Under the pieces are notes generated by a model. It was not told where the DNA came from, did no database searches, and was given only the letters and a program-made list of their open reading frames with translations. From assembly GCA_035627375.1 (NCBI GenBank), contig DASPLX010000086.1:25359-89358 (forward strand): a stretch of DNA of 64,000 nucleotides, in the 5' to 3' direction. Numbering within the stretch: the stretch's first letter is position 1; each line of letters starts with the position of its first letter. Positions 49,754 to 61,645 of the stretch are shown in pieces. The position numbers and the translations under genes are program-made. Origin of the DNA: DASPLX01 sp035627375 (lineage in GTDB: Bacteria > Pseudomonadota > Gammaproteobacteria > Burkholderiales > Burkholderiaceae_D).

Positions 49754-50409
49754 GCACGTTCCCCAATTCCCCGCGCCTGCTCAAGGGCGGCATCGTGCTG
49801 ATCGATCCGCAGTCGTCCGCCGTGCGGCGCGTGATCGCGCTCCAATACAACCCGGACACGCTGTCGCGCACGCTGCAGGTGCAGAGCGCCGGCGCGGAAA
49901 CCGCCGACCGCAGCGAGGCATTGCGCATCAAGGGACCGCCGACCGAGACCATCAAGCTCGATGCCGAGATCGATGCGATCGACCAGCTCGAGTTTCCCGA
50001 GCAAAATCGCACCGCGACCGAGGTCGGCATCTTCCCGCAACTGGCGGCGCTGGAAACGATCGTTTATCCGACCAGCGCGCAACTGCAGGCGAACAACGCT
50101 CTCGCGCAGGCCGGAACGCTCGAAATCCTGCCGATGGAAACGGCGCTCATGCTGTTCGTGTGGAGCAAGACGCGGATCCTGCCGGTGCGGCTGACGGATT
50201 TTTCCATCACCGAGGAAGCCTTCGATGCCGCGCTCAATCCGATCCGGGCCAAGGTGAGCCTCGGCATGCGCGTGCTGACGGTGAACGATGTCGGCTTCGC
50301 GCACAAGGGCGGCGGCTTGTTCATGAGCTACCTGCAACAGAAGGAGCGGCTCGCCGGCATGAATGCCGGTGCCGCGCTCGGCGCCTTCGGCATGACGGGG
50401 ATTCCATGA
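49750..50409 (+). CDS. CIS tube-adaptor protein (Afp7/Pvc7 N-terminal type)
   Basis: A 219-residue protein of the CIS_tube family: RLLKGGIVLIDPQSSAVRRV, IALQYNPDTLSRTLQVQSAG, TETIKLDAEIDAIDQLE and LPVRLTDFSITEEAFDAAL are its usual blocks. It forms the ring joining tube to hub; the ligand-binding LysM part is encoded by the next gene. ATGA overlap on its 3' side. GAGGGGA is its ribosome-binding site. Confidence 0.85.
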   Translation: MSTFPNSPRLLKGGIVLIDPQSSAVRRVIALQYNPDTLSRTLQVQSAGAETADRSEALRIKGPPTETIKLDAEIDAIDQLEFPEQNRTATEVGIFPQLAALETIVYPTSAQLQANNALAQAGTLEILPMETALMLFVWSKTRILPVRLTDFSITEEAFDAALNPIRAKVSLGMRVLTVNDVGFAHKGGGLFMSYLQQKERLAGMNAGAALGAFGMTGIP

Positions 50410-50726
50410 TCACGGCCCGCTTTCCACCGACCAGCCGCTATGCGCTGACCGAGACCGCCGTGACCGAGACGAACGGCGGCAAGCCGATCGTCTATCTGCG
50501 GCGCCGCTTCGTTCCGGGGCCGGAGCGCTTCGCGCTGCTGCAGGAGCACCGCGTCGCAGAGGGCGAGCGGATCGACAACGTGACGGCGCATTATCTCGGC
50601 GATCCGGAACAGTTCTGGCGCGTGTGCGACGCCAATCGCGCGCTGCGGCCCGACGATCTGATGGCGGTCGGCCGCACGCTGCGCATCACCCTGCCCGAGG
50701 GCATACCGGGAGCGCCCGATGCTTAA
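50406..50726 (+). CDS. LysM-like baseplate protein
   Basis: A 106-residue protein with TNGGKPIVYLRRRFVPGPER and the LysM-like end AHYLGDPEQFWRVCDANRAL then MAVGRTLRITLPEG. In Afp7/gp53-type proteins this LysM module is fused to the adaptor; here it is separate. Start at 50406 overlaps the previous stop; its end overlaps the next start by 8 bases. Confidence 0.8.
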   Translation: MITARFPPTSRYALTETAVTETNGGKPIVYLRRRFVPGPERFALLQEHRVAEGERIDNVTAHYLGDPEQFWRVCDANRALRPDDLMAVGRTLRITLPEGIPGAPDA

Positions 50727-51846
50727 GGGCGTGCATCTGACGCTGATGGTCGGGCCGGCCGTGCCGGTGCCGGTGCCGCAGTCGGTGCTCGATGCGCTGA
50801 CCGCCGTCGAGGTGACGTCGCAGGACAGCGGCGTCGGCGGGTTCTCGCTGTCGTTCACGCTGAGCAACCGCTCGATCCTGCCGACGCTGTTCATGATCGC
50901 CGGCGGCAGCCCGATCCCGATCGTGCGCGTGATCATCGTCGCCACCGTCAACGGCACGCCGAACGTGCTGGCCGACGGCGTGGTGACGCAGACCCAGGTG
51001 GTGCCGGGCAGCGACGCCGGCCATTCGACGCTGCAGGTGACGGGCGAGGACCTGACCGTCGTGATGGACAAGATCGAATTGACCGGGCTGCCGTATCCGG
51101 CCATGCCGGGCGAGGCGATCGCCGCCTTCATTCTCGCCAAGTACGCCGTGCTCGGCGTAGCGCCGCTGATCATTCCGAGCATCCTGATCGACGTGCCGAT
51201 CCCGATCAACCGCATCCCGGCGCAAAAGGGCACCGACCTGGAATACCTCAAGCATCTCGCCGAGCGCGTGGGCTATGTGTTCTACATCGAACCCGGCCCG
51301 GCGCCGGGCATGAACATCGCCTACCTCGGGCCGAAGATCAAGGTCGGCGTGCCGCAGCCGGCGCTCAACGTCGACATGGATGCGCATGCCAATACCGAGC
51401 AGATCACGTTCAGCTTCAACAGCCAGTCGCGCTCGCTGCCGGTGGTGTTCATCCAGAACGAACAGACCAAGGTGCCGATCCCGATCCCGCTTCCCGACAT
51501 CGGTCCGCTCAATCCGCCGCTCGGCATCCTGCAGCCGCTGCCGTCGCGCTTCAAGAGCCTGCCGGAGACGGCGAAATACTCGCCGATACAGGCGGTGCTG
51601 ATCGGCCTGGCGGAGGCGTCGAAGTCGGCGGATACGGTCACCGGCACCGGCAGCCTCGACGTGCTGCGCTATGGGCGTCTGCTGAAGGCGCGGCAGCTGG
51701 TCGGCGTGCGCGGCGCCGGCACCGCGTTCGACGGTTTGTACTACGTCGACAAGGTCAAGCATTCGATCAAGCGCGGCGAATACAAGCAAAGCTTCAGCCT
51801 GTCGCGCAACGGCTTGATTTCGACGGTCCCGAGGGTGCCGGCATGA
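50719..51846 (+). CDS. Baseplate hub protein (gpD/gp27-like)
   Basis: A 375-residue protein matching the hub half of VgrG-type spikes: AVEVTSQDSGVGGFSLSFTL at the start, GTPNVLADGVVTQTQV, and TDLEYLKHLAERVGYVFYIE, the phage late control D signature. It should form the trimeric base on which the spike sits. Two Ile/Pro-rich loops (PIPIVRVIIV, PIPIPLPDIG) are unusual. In Afp8/VgrG hub and spike are one chain; here the spike is the next gene. Confidence 0.87.
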   Translation: MLKGVHLTLMVGPAVPVPVPQSVLDALTAVEVTSQDSGVGGFSLSFTLSNRSILPTLFMIAGGSPIPIVRVIIVATVNGTPNVLADGVVTQTQVVPGSDAGHSTLQVTGEDLTVVMDKIELTGLPYPAMPGEAIAAFILAKYAVLGVAPLIIPSILIDVPIPINRIPAQKGTDLEYLKHLAERVGYVFYIEPGPAPGMNIAYLGPKIKVGVPQPALNVDMDAHANTEQITFSFNSQSRSLPVVFIQNEQTKVPIPIPLPDIGPLNPPLGILQPLPSRFKSLPETAKYSPIQAVLIGLAEASKSADTVTGTGSLDVLRYGRLLKARQLVGVRGAGTAFDGLYYVDKVKHSIKRGEYKQSFSLSRNGLISTVPRVPA

Positions 51847-52358
51847 ACGACGCGAAGAAGTATTTCGGCAAGTATCGCGGCACGGTGGTCCAGAACATCG
51901 ACCCCGAGCAGCGCGGCCGCATCCAGGCGCTGGTGCCCGATGTATCGAACATCATTCCTACGACCTGGGCCATGCCTTGCGTGCCGATCGCCGGCAAGGC
52001 CATGGGCACGTTCATGGTGCCGCAGATCGGCGCCGGCGTCTGGATCGAATACGAGCAGGGAGATCCCGACTATCCGATCTGGACCGGCGGCTTCTGGGGC
52101 CTGGCGGCCGAAGTGCCGACGCTGGCGCTGGCGGGCAATCCGGCCAGCCCGAGCATCGTGCTCCAGACCGGCCTGCAGAACACGATCGCGATCAGCGACC
52201 TGCCGGGGCCGGCCGGCGGCATCATGCTCAAGAGCACGACCGGGGCGATGATCGTGGTGAACGACATCGGCATCACGATCAGCAACGGCAAGGGCGCGAC
52301 CATCGTCATGGCGGGACCGACGGTGACCATCAACAGCGGTGCGCTGGTCGTCGTGTAG
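51843..52358 (+). CDS. Baseplate spike protein (gpV/gp5 OB-fold)
   Basis: A 171-residue protein: OB-fold with YRGTVVQNIDPEQRGRIQAL and MVPQIGAGVWIEYEQGDPDY, then IWTGGFWG, the classic gp5/gpV motif. The end, GGIMLKSTTGAMIVVNDIGI then VTINSGALVVV, has short repeats like a beta-helix needle. Three copies should form the spike under the PAAR tip. ATGA overlap with the hub. Confidence 0.9.
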   Translation: MNDAKKYFGKYRGTVVQNIDPEQRGRIQALVPDVSNIIPTTWAMPCVPIAGKAMGTFMVPQIGAGVWIEYEQGDPDYPIWTGGFWGLAAEVPTLALAGNPASPSIVLQTGLQNTIAISDLPGPAGGIMLKSTTGAMIVVNDIGITISNGKGATIVMAGPTVTINSGALVVV

Positions 52359-52423
52359 GCGGAGGAAGAATATGGCCGACGCGGCGTCGGGAAGGATTGG
52401 GGGCTGTTTTTGCGGAGAACGCC

Positions 52424-52747
52424 ATGCCGGGATTCCTGTTGCACGTCGGCGCCACGGTGCTGTGCTCGCATGCCGGGCAGGCGCAACCCACGGTGCCGAA
52501 TCCGCGCGTCACGGTGAGCGGCATGCCGACGGTCGCGCTGACCGGACCTTACGTGGTCGCCGGCTGCGCGCTGCCGCCGCCGCCCGCCGCCAACGGACCG
52601 TGCGTGACGGCGCAATGGATCACGGCCGCCACCCGCATCACCTCGAACGGGCAACCGCTGCTGCTGCTCGACAGCCAGGCGATCTGCGCGCCGAGCGGCA
52701 CGCCGCTGGTGATCGTACAGACGCAGACCCGCGCGAGCGGAATATGA
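52424..52747 (+). CDS. PAAR-like spike tip protein
   Basis: A 107-residue protein: MPGFLLHVGATVLCSHAGQA, PNPRVTVSGMPTVAL, YVVAGCALPPPPAANGPCVT, NGQPLLLLDSQAICAPSGTP. The Cys/His set (C14, H16, then three more Cys) could hold the metal ion that sharpens PAAR tips. It starts 65 bases after the spike gene, at ATG 52424 with GGAGA upstream. A stronger site (GGAGGAA) precedes an overlapping ATG at 52372 in another frame that shows no protein character. Confidence 0.85.
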   Translation: MPGFLLHVGATVLCSHAGQAQPTVPNPRVTVSGMPTVALTGPYVVAGCALPPPPAANGPCVTAQWITAATRITSNGQPLLLLDSQAICAPSGTPLVIVQTQTRASGI

Positions 52748-52754
52748 GGCGCCC

Positions 52755-53117
52755 ATGAACATCGACTTTCCGTTCCATTTCGATCGTCACGGACGCAGCG
52801 CCGCCACCGGCAGCGACGACCATATCCGCGACATGATCGAGCAATTGCTGTTCACCAGCCCCGGCGAGCGCGTGAACCGCCCCGATTTCGGCAGCGGCTT
52901 GTTGCAGCTGGTGTTCGGCCCCAACAGTCCCGAACTGGCCGCCGCCTTGCAATTCACGCTGCAGGCGGCGCTGCAACGCTGGCTCGGCGACCTGATCGAA
53001 ATCCATGCGCTCCAGGTGAGCAGCCTCGACGCCGTGTTGCGCGTCGACCTGGCCTACGCGGTGCGGCGCACCGGAGAACTCCGCAGCGAGACCTTCCTCC
53101 AGGGAGGCACGCCATGA
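52755..53117 (+). CDS. gp25-like baseplate wedge protein
   Basis: A 120-residue protein with the gp25/GpW core: DHIRDMIEQLLFTSPGERVN, RPDFGSGLLQLVFGPN (the EPR-like motif region) and LQRWLGDLIEIHALQV. gp25 starts sheath assembly at the baseplate. ATGA overlap with the next gene. Confidence 0.92.
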   Translation: MNIDFPFHFDRHGRSAATGSDDHIRDMIEQLLFTSPGERVNRPDFGSGLLQLVFGPNSPELAAALQFTLQAALQRWLGDLIEIHALQVSSLDAVLRVDLAYAVRRTGELRSETFLQGGTP

Positions 53118-55720
53118 TGCGGCCCGATCTCGCCTGCCTGCGGCAGGGGCGGCGCGCGGCGCTGCTGGAAAGGCATGGCCAAGACGGCGGCGTCAACGGC
53201 ATCGACTATGTGGAAGTCGCGGACGACCATCGCTCCCTGTGCGTGCACTTCTTCGGCGGCGTGCCCGATATCGCCGATGCGGAACATCCGTACGGCTTGC
53301 GGCCGGAAGACCTGCGCATCGAAGGCGGGCGGCGCATTCGCGGCATACGCGTGCTGGCGCTGCGAAAGCAAAGTGCCGGCGATACGGAACAAGACGATTG
53401 CCTGCGCGTGGTGCTGGACCGGGCCGGCGACTTTTCGATCTACACCTTGTGCGTGATGCGGGAAGGCTTCGATCCGCGCTATGCCTGCGCCGATTTCAGC
53501 TTCAAGGTCGATTGCCCCGGAACGATCGATTGCAAGACCGGCACGCCCTGTCCGCCCGCCGTCCGGCCGGCGCCGGAACTCAATTACCTGGCCAAGGATT
53601 ACGCCGGCTTCCGGCAACTCATGTTCGATCGCCTCGCCGTCGTCATGCCGGATTGGAAGGAGAGGCATGCGCCCGATCTCGGCGTCGCGCTGGTGGAAGT
53701 GCTGGCCTACACGGCCGATCACTTGAGCTATTACCAGGATGCGGTCGCCACCGAAGCCTACCTGGACACGGCGCGCCTGCGCATCTCGGTGCGGCGCCAC
53801 GCGCGGCTGGTCGACTATACCCTGCACGAAGGCTTGAATGCGCGCGCCTGGGTCACCGTGTGGACCAGCGGCGACACCCCGCCGGTCAAGGCGTGCGACG
53901 TGTATTTCATCACCGGCTTCCCGGAATTGAAGGCGGACCATGGCCGCCTCGTCGACGAACGCGATCTCGACGGCGTGCCGGACAGCCGCTATGAAGCCTT
54001 CAAGCCGCTGGCGGCGGCGCCCGATGCCGAGCTGCGCTTCTTCGCGGCGCATAACGAAATCCGGTTCCATACCTGGGGCGATAGCGAATGCTGCCTGCCG
54101 ACTGGCGCCACGCGCGCCACGCTGATCGATGAAGCGCCGCAGGACGCGGACGACGGCGACCTGCCGCCCCTGCCGGAAGACGACGGCTCGGCCACCTCGG
54201 CCGCCGCCGCGCCGCGCCGCATGCTGCGGCTCGAACGCGGCGACGTGCTGATCTTCGAGGAAGTGCTCGGCCCGCGCACCGGTAACGCGGCGGATGCCGA
54301 TCCGGCGCATCGGCATGCGGTGCGGCTGACGAAAGTGACGCCCGCGGTCGATGCCCTGTTCGGCAACCGGCTCGTGCTGGAGGTCGAATGGGCGCCGCAG
54401 GACGCCTTGCCGTTCGCGCTGTGCATCTCGGCGCGCCGTCCCGCGCCCGCGTGCGACCCGATCGCGGATATCAGCGTGGCGCGCGGCAATGTCGTGCTGG
54501 TCGATCACGGCAAGACCGTGCGCGACGACGAGTCCGGCCCGGTGCCGACCGACTCCAGCGCCGGCGAATGCGCCTGCGACGGCAGCGCGATCGACACGAC
54601 CGCCGTGCCGGCGAAGTTCGGCCTCGACCTCAAGCGAGCGCCGCTAACGTTCGCCGACCCCTTGTTCGCGGATTCCTCGCCCGGCGAACTGCCGCCGGCA
54701 GCGCAGGCATTCGTACGCGATATCCGGCGCGCCGCGCCGCAAGTCTGGCTGACCGGCAAGCCGGCCGAAGCCGATGCCGCTCCCTGGCACTGGCAAGCGC
54801 GGACGCACCTGCTCGACAGCGCCGCCGGCGACCGGCACTTCGTGGCGGAACTCGACGACGACGGCCGCGCGCATCTGCGCTTCGGCGACGGCGCACTCGG
54901 CCTGCGTCCGCCGGCGGGCATGCGCTTCCAGGCGCGCTACCGCATCGGCAACGGCACGGCCGGCAACGTGGGACGCGAGGCGATCGCCTATCTCGTGTTG
55001 CGCCGCGCGAGCTGGAGCGGCATCACCGTGAAACCGCGCAATCCGCTGGCGGCGCAAGGCGGCGCCGCGCCGGAATCGACCGCCGAAGCGAAGCTGCTGG
55101 CGCCGCACGCGTTCCGCGCGCGGCTCGAACGCGCCGTCACCGCCGACGACTATGCGCGCCTGGCCGAACGCAACGCCGCCATCCAGCGCGCGGCGGCGAC
55201 CCTGCGCTGGGCCGGCAGCTGGTACGAGGCGCGCGTCGGCATCGATCCCTTGCAGGCCAACGAGGCCGACGAACGCCTGCCGGACGTCATCGCCGCCCAT
55301 CTCCAACCTTATCGCCGGATGGGACACGATCTCGGCGTCGTGTGGGCGCACTACGTGCCGCTCGATATCGCCCTGCGGGTCTGCGTGCTGCCGCGGCATG
55401 CGCGCGGCGCGGTGAAAGCGGCGCTGCTCGATTTGTTCAGCAATCGCGCCCTGCCCGACGGCCGCCTGGGACTGTTCCATCCGGACCGCCTCACCTTCGG
55501 CGGCGGCATTTACCTGTCGCAATTGGTGGCGGCGGCGCAAGCGGTGGCAGGCGTGGAAAGCGTCGCGGTGACGCGGCTGCAGCGGCTGCACCAGGACGCG
55601 GCCGGCGAGCTCGAGAGCGGCGTGCTGGCGCTCGGCGCCACGGAAATCGCGCGGCTCGACAACGATCCGGACTTTCCGGAACACGGACAGCTCAACCTCG
55701 TGCTGGAAGGCGGATCATGA
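53114..55720 (+). CDS. gp6/J-like baseplate protein 1 (Afp11-like)
   Basis: An 868-residue baseplate assembly protein. Key block at ~155-220: ELNYLAKDYAGFRQLMFDRL, APDLGVALVEVLAYTADHLS and YYQDAVATEAYLDTARLRIS. Near 590-640, AHLRFGDGALGLRPPAGMRF and RYRIGNGTAGNVGREAIA are typical of the J-like core, and the end has ESVAVTRLQRLHQDAAGELE. It forms the wedge ring of the baseplate. Joined to both neighbours by ATGA overlaps. Confidence 0.92.
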   Translation: MMRPDLACLRQGRRAALLERHGQDGGVNGIDYVEVADDHRSLCVHFFGGVPDIADAEHPYGLRPEDLRIEGGRRIRGIRVLALRKQSAGDTEQDDCLRVVLDRAGDFSIYTLCVMREGFDPRYACADFSFKVDCPGTIDCKTGTPCPPAVRPAPELNYLAKDYAGFRQLMFDRLAVVMPDWKERHAPDLGVALVEVLAYTADHLSYYQDAVATEAYLDTARLRISVRRHARLVDYTLHEGLNARAWVTVWTSGDTPPVKACDVYFITGFPELKADHGRLVDERDLDGVPDSRYEAFKPLAAAPDAELRFFAAHNEIRFHTWGDSECCLPTGATRATLIDEAPQDADDGDLPPLPEDDGSATSAAAAPRRMLRLERGDVLIFEEVLGPRTGNAADADPAHRHAVRLTKVTPAVDALFGNRLVLEVEWAPQDALPFALCISARRPAPACDPIADISVARGNVVLVDHGKTVRDDESGPVPTDSSAGECACDGSAIDTTAVPAKFGLDLKRAPLTFADPLFADSSPGELPPAAQAFVRDIRRAAPQVWLTGKPAEADAAPWHWQARTHLLDSAAGDRHFVAELDDDGRAHLRFGDGALGLRPPAGMRFQARYRIGNGTAGNVGREAIAYLVLRRASWSGITVKPRNPLAAQGGAAPESTAEAKLLAPHAFRARLERAVTADDYARLAERNAAIQRAAATLRWAGSWYEARVGIDPLQANEADERLPDVIAAHLQPYRRMGHDLGVVWAHYVPLDIALRVCVLPRHARGAVKAALLDLFSNRALPDGRLGLFHPDRLTFGGGIYLSQLVAAAQAVAGVESVAVTRLQRLHQDAAGELESGVLALGATEIARLDNDPDFPEHGQLNLVLEGGS

Positions 55721-58700
55721 AACCGGCCTGCGGCTGCTGCGAAGGCATCGAAGCGTCCACGCCGCTGGCGACGGCGAACCGTCCCGGCCTGGCGGCGCTT
55801 GCCTATCGCGTGGGCACTCATGCGAGTTTCCTGGAAACCATGCTGGCGCGCCTGTCGAGCACGGCGTATCCCGAGCTTGCCGCGCTCGCGACGCGCGAGA
55901 CAGCCGATGCGTCGATCGCGCTGCTCGACGCCTGGGCCTGCGCGGCCGACGTGCTGACCTTCTACCAGGAGCGGATCGCCAACGAAGGCTATCTGCGCAC
56001 GGCGACCGAGCGGCGCTCGATCCTGGAATTGGCGCGCCTGGTCGGCTACCGTCCGCGCCCCGGCGTCGCGGCGAGCGTGTATCTCGCCTACACCATCGAA
56101 AAGGATTCCGCGCCGGTCGAGATTCCCAAGGGCGCGCGCGCCAACAGCGTTCCCGGCCCGGGCGAGCAGATGCAAAGCTTCGAGACCTCGGAACCGCTGG
56201 CGGCGCGCCATGAATGGAACGCCTTGCAGCCGCGCATGTCGCGTCCGCAGACGGAGGCGGCGATCCGGAACGGCAAGCTGTACCTGAAGGGAACGGCGAC
56301 CAATCTGAAGCCGCACGATCCGCTGCTGATCGATTTCGGCCTGGCGAACCAGGACCCGCAACCGTTCCGCATCCGCGAGCTGGCGCCGGACGACAAGGCC
56401 GAGCGCACCTTCGCGGGCGTGCGCGCCTGGGGCGGCGCGGCGCTGGCGCGCGGCGACCTGCTCACGCTGGTGGCGCGCTTCACGGATCTCGACCGCTTCG
56501 GCGTCTCGGCCGGGGCGGCGATGACGGGGCGCGTGCTGGCCCTGCTGAACGAGCTCGGCATGCGCGCCGCGCAGGCCGGCGCCGTCGAACTGGCGACGTT
56601 CCTGCAGGACGAGATATTGCCGAAACTGAGCGAAGAGGCCGATGTGGCGCGCGCCAATCGTTTCGTGCGGCTCGACCCCTGGCTCGACGGCATGATTCAT
56701 GCGCTCTCCGCCGTGCATGATCGGCTTGCGCGCGCGGCCGCCGAAGCCGCCGTCGATGGGGCCGATGCGGCCGCCATCGGCGGTACCGCCGCGCCGGCGG
56801 CGATAGCGTCAAGCAAGTTCACGGATTTCCTGGATCTCCTGGCGGCGCCGCCGTCGATTCCGCCTGCCGGCCCGAAGCAGCTCGAGAGAACCGTGGCGGC
56901 GACCTTCGGCGCCAGGTCCGACATCTATCCGCGCTTGCTGACGAAGCTGCAGCCGCGCCTGGGACCGGTGCTGTACCGGGCGCTCGCGAACACGGCGGCG
57001 ACGCCGGAACCGGGAATCGTCGTGCACGCGCTGCGCAAGAGTTGCGCGGTATTCGGCCACAACGCGCCGAAGAAACCGATCCTCGACGAGCAAGGCATCG
57101 TGAAGGACCACGAGGAATGGCCGCTGGCGGGTTCGCTGCAAAGCGTGATCGGGCTGGCGACGGCAGGCGGCAATCCCGTCAGCGTGACGGTCGCCGCCAG
57201 AACGGGAGCGGAACGCCGCTCCGCCACGGCCAGGCTCGGCGCGAACGTCGTCGACAACCGGGAATCGGTCGAGCTGGCGCTGGGAACGCTGTCGACCGTC
57301 AAGATAACCGTCGCCTATGAGGAAAGCGCGGCGGGACTACGCATCGCCCGGGAGGTTCGCGTGCTGTTCGCCGGCGTGAATCGCGGCGCCATTTTCAAAT
57401 TGCGAACCCAGGCCGACCCGCTCATCGTCCATGTCCGCGGCGCGGACCACCGGATCGATCCGGGCGAGCGGCTCGACACCACCGAGGGCGGCGCCAGGAT
57501 CGCCATCGTTTCGCGCGGCGCGCGCGGCGAAGAGACGATCAGCGTCCTGGAAGACGCGCCGCTGCCGCCGGACCCGAAGAACGTGATCGCGCTCGACGCG
57601 GTCTATGAAAAAATCGTGCCGCAAGGCTGGGCGATCGTCGAACGCGCCGACCTGGAGGCGCCGATCGTCGCGCGCGTGACCGCGGTGCAGACGGTTTCCA
57701 AGGCCGACTACGGCATCACGGGCAGGGTGACGCAACTGACGCTCGACCGTCCCTGGCTGAGCGACGACGATCTGCTGCTGACGGTATTCCGGGGCGCCAC
57801 GGTCCATGTATTGAGCGAGATCCTGCCGCTGGCGGAGGAACCTATCACGGAGCCGGTCTGCGGCAAGGAGCTCGAACTGGGCGCGCTGTACGACGGACTC
57901 GAGTCGGGCCGCTGGCTGATCATTGCCGGCGAGCGCGCCGACATCGCCGGCACCGAAGGCGTGCGCGCCGCCGAGCTGCTGATGCTGGCGGGCGTGACGC
58001 ACGGAATGCAGACGGCCGAAGACTCGGGCGCGGACCGGACGCGCACCAGGCAGGCCTTGAAGGGCGACAAGCTGCACAGCTTCATCACCTTCGCCAAGGA
58101 ACCGCGCTATTGCTACAAGCGCGACACTGTCACGCTGTACGGCAACGTCATTGCCGCCACCCACGGCGAAACGCGCAACGAGGTGCTGGGCGGGGGCGAC
58201 GCGGCGAAGGCTTGGCAAGCCTTCGTGCTCAAGCAGCCGCCGCTGACCTGGACCTCGGCGCCGACGGTCTCGGGCGTGCAAAGCACGCTGGAAGTGCGCG
58301 TCGACGACGTGCAGTGGCACGAGGCGGACACGCTTGCCGAACTCGCGCCGGACGACCGCAAGTTCATCACGCAAGACGATGACGATGCGAAGACTTCGGT
58401 CATCTTCGGCAACGGCGAACGCGGCGCGCGCCTGCCGACCGGCCCCGAGAACATCAAGGCCGTCTACCGCAACGGCATCGGGAAACCGGGCAACGTGCAG
58501 GCGGAGCAGATCAGCCTGCTCGCCGCCAAGCCGCTCGGCGTGAAAGCCGTGATCAACCCGATGCGCGCCTCCGGCGGCGCCGACAAGGAAAGCCGCGACC
58601 AGGCGCGCCGCAATGCGCCGCTGGCGGTGGCCGCGCTCGACCGCCTGGTATCGACCCAGGATTACGCCGACTTCGCGCGTACCTTCGCCGGCATCGGCAA

Positions 58701-59300
58701 GGCGAGCGCGGCGCGCCTGTCCGACGGCCGCCGGCAGCTGGTGCACGTCACCATCGCCGGCGACGACGACATTCCGATCGACGAGACGTCCGACCTGTTC
58801 CGCAATCTCAAGGCCGCCCTGTCGCGCTTCGGCGATCCTTACCTGCCGCCGAAGATCGAGGTGCGCGAGCTGCTGGCGCTCGTCGTCAGCGCCAATATCC
58901 GGGTACTGCCGGATCACCGTTGGGACACGGTCGAGCCGAAGGTGCGAGCGGCCCTGCTCGATACCTTCGGATTCGAGCGGCGCGAACTGGGCCAGGACGT
59001 GACGGCGAGCGAGCTGATCGCCGTCATGCAGCGCGTGCCGGGCGTCGACTATGTCGATCTCGATTTGCTCGATGCGATCGACGAAGCGCGCGTGATCGCT
59101 CGCCTGGCGCGGCAGGCCGAAACGGCGGATGGCGGGCGCGCTGGAGGCGGCGGGCGCATCGGCGGCGGCATGCCGGCCGTGCCGCGCGGCCGGGTGCGCG
59201 CGCATGCCGCGCGCATCGAGCGCAACGCGATCCGCCCGGCGCAACTGGCCTTCCTGCAACCGGGCGTGCCCGACACGCTGCTGCTCAACGAGGTGCGCCC

Positions 59301-59304
<4 letters not shown>
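55717..59304 (+). CDS. gp6/J-like baseplate protein 2 (Afp12-like)
   Basis: A 1195-residue relative of the previous gene. Its opening, MKPACGCCEGIEASTP, is Cys-rich; then AYRVGTHASFLETMLARLSS, ADVLTFYQERIANEGYLRTA and LELARLVGYRPRPGVAASVY; later, SVIFGNGERGARLPTGPENI and YRNGIGKPGNVQAEQISLL. The extra ~330 residues lie mainly in the middle. It probably completes the wedge and carries peripheral parts. ATGA overlaps on both sides. Confidence 0.9.
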
Positions 59305-61637
<2,333 letters not shown>

Positions 61638-61645
61638 GAGCGCGC

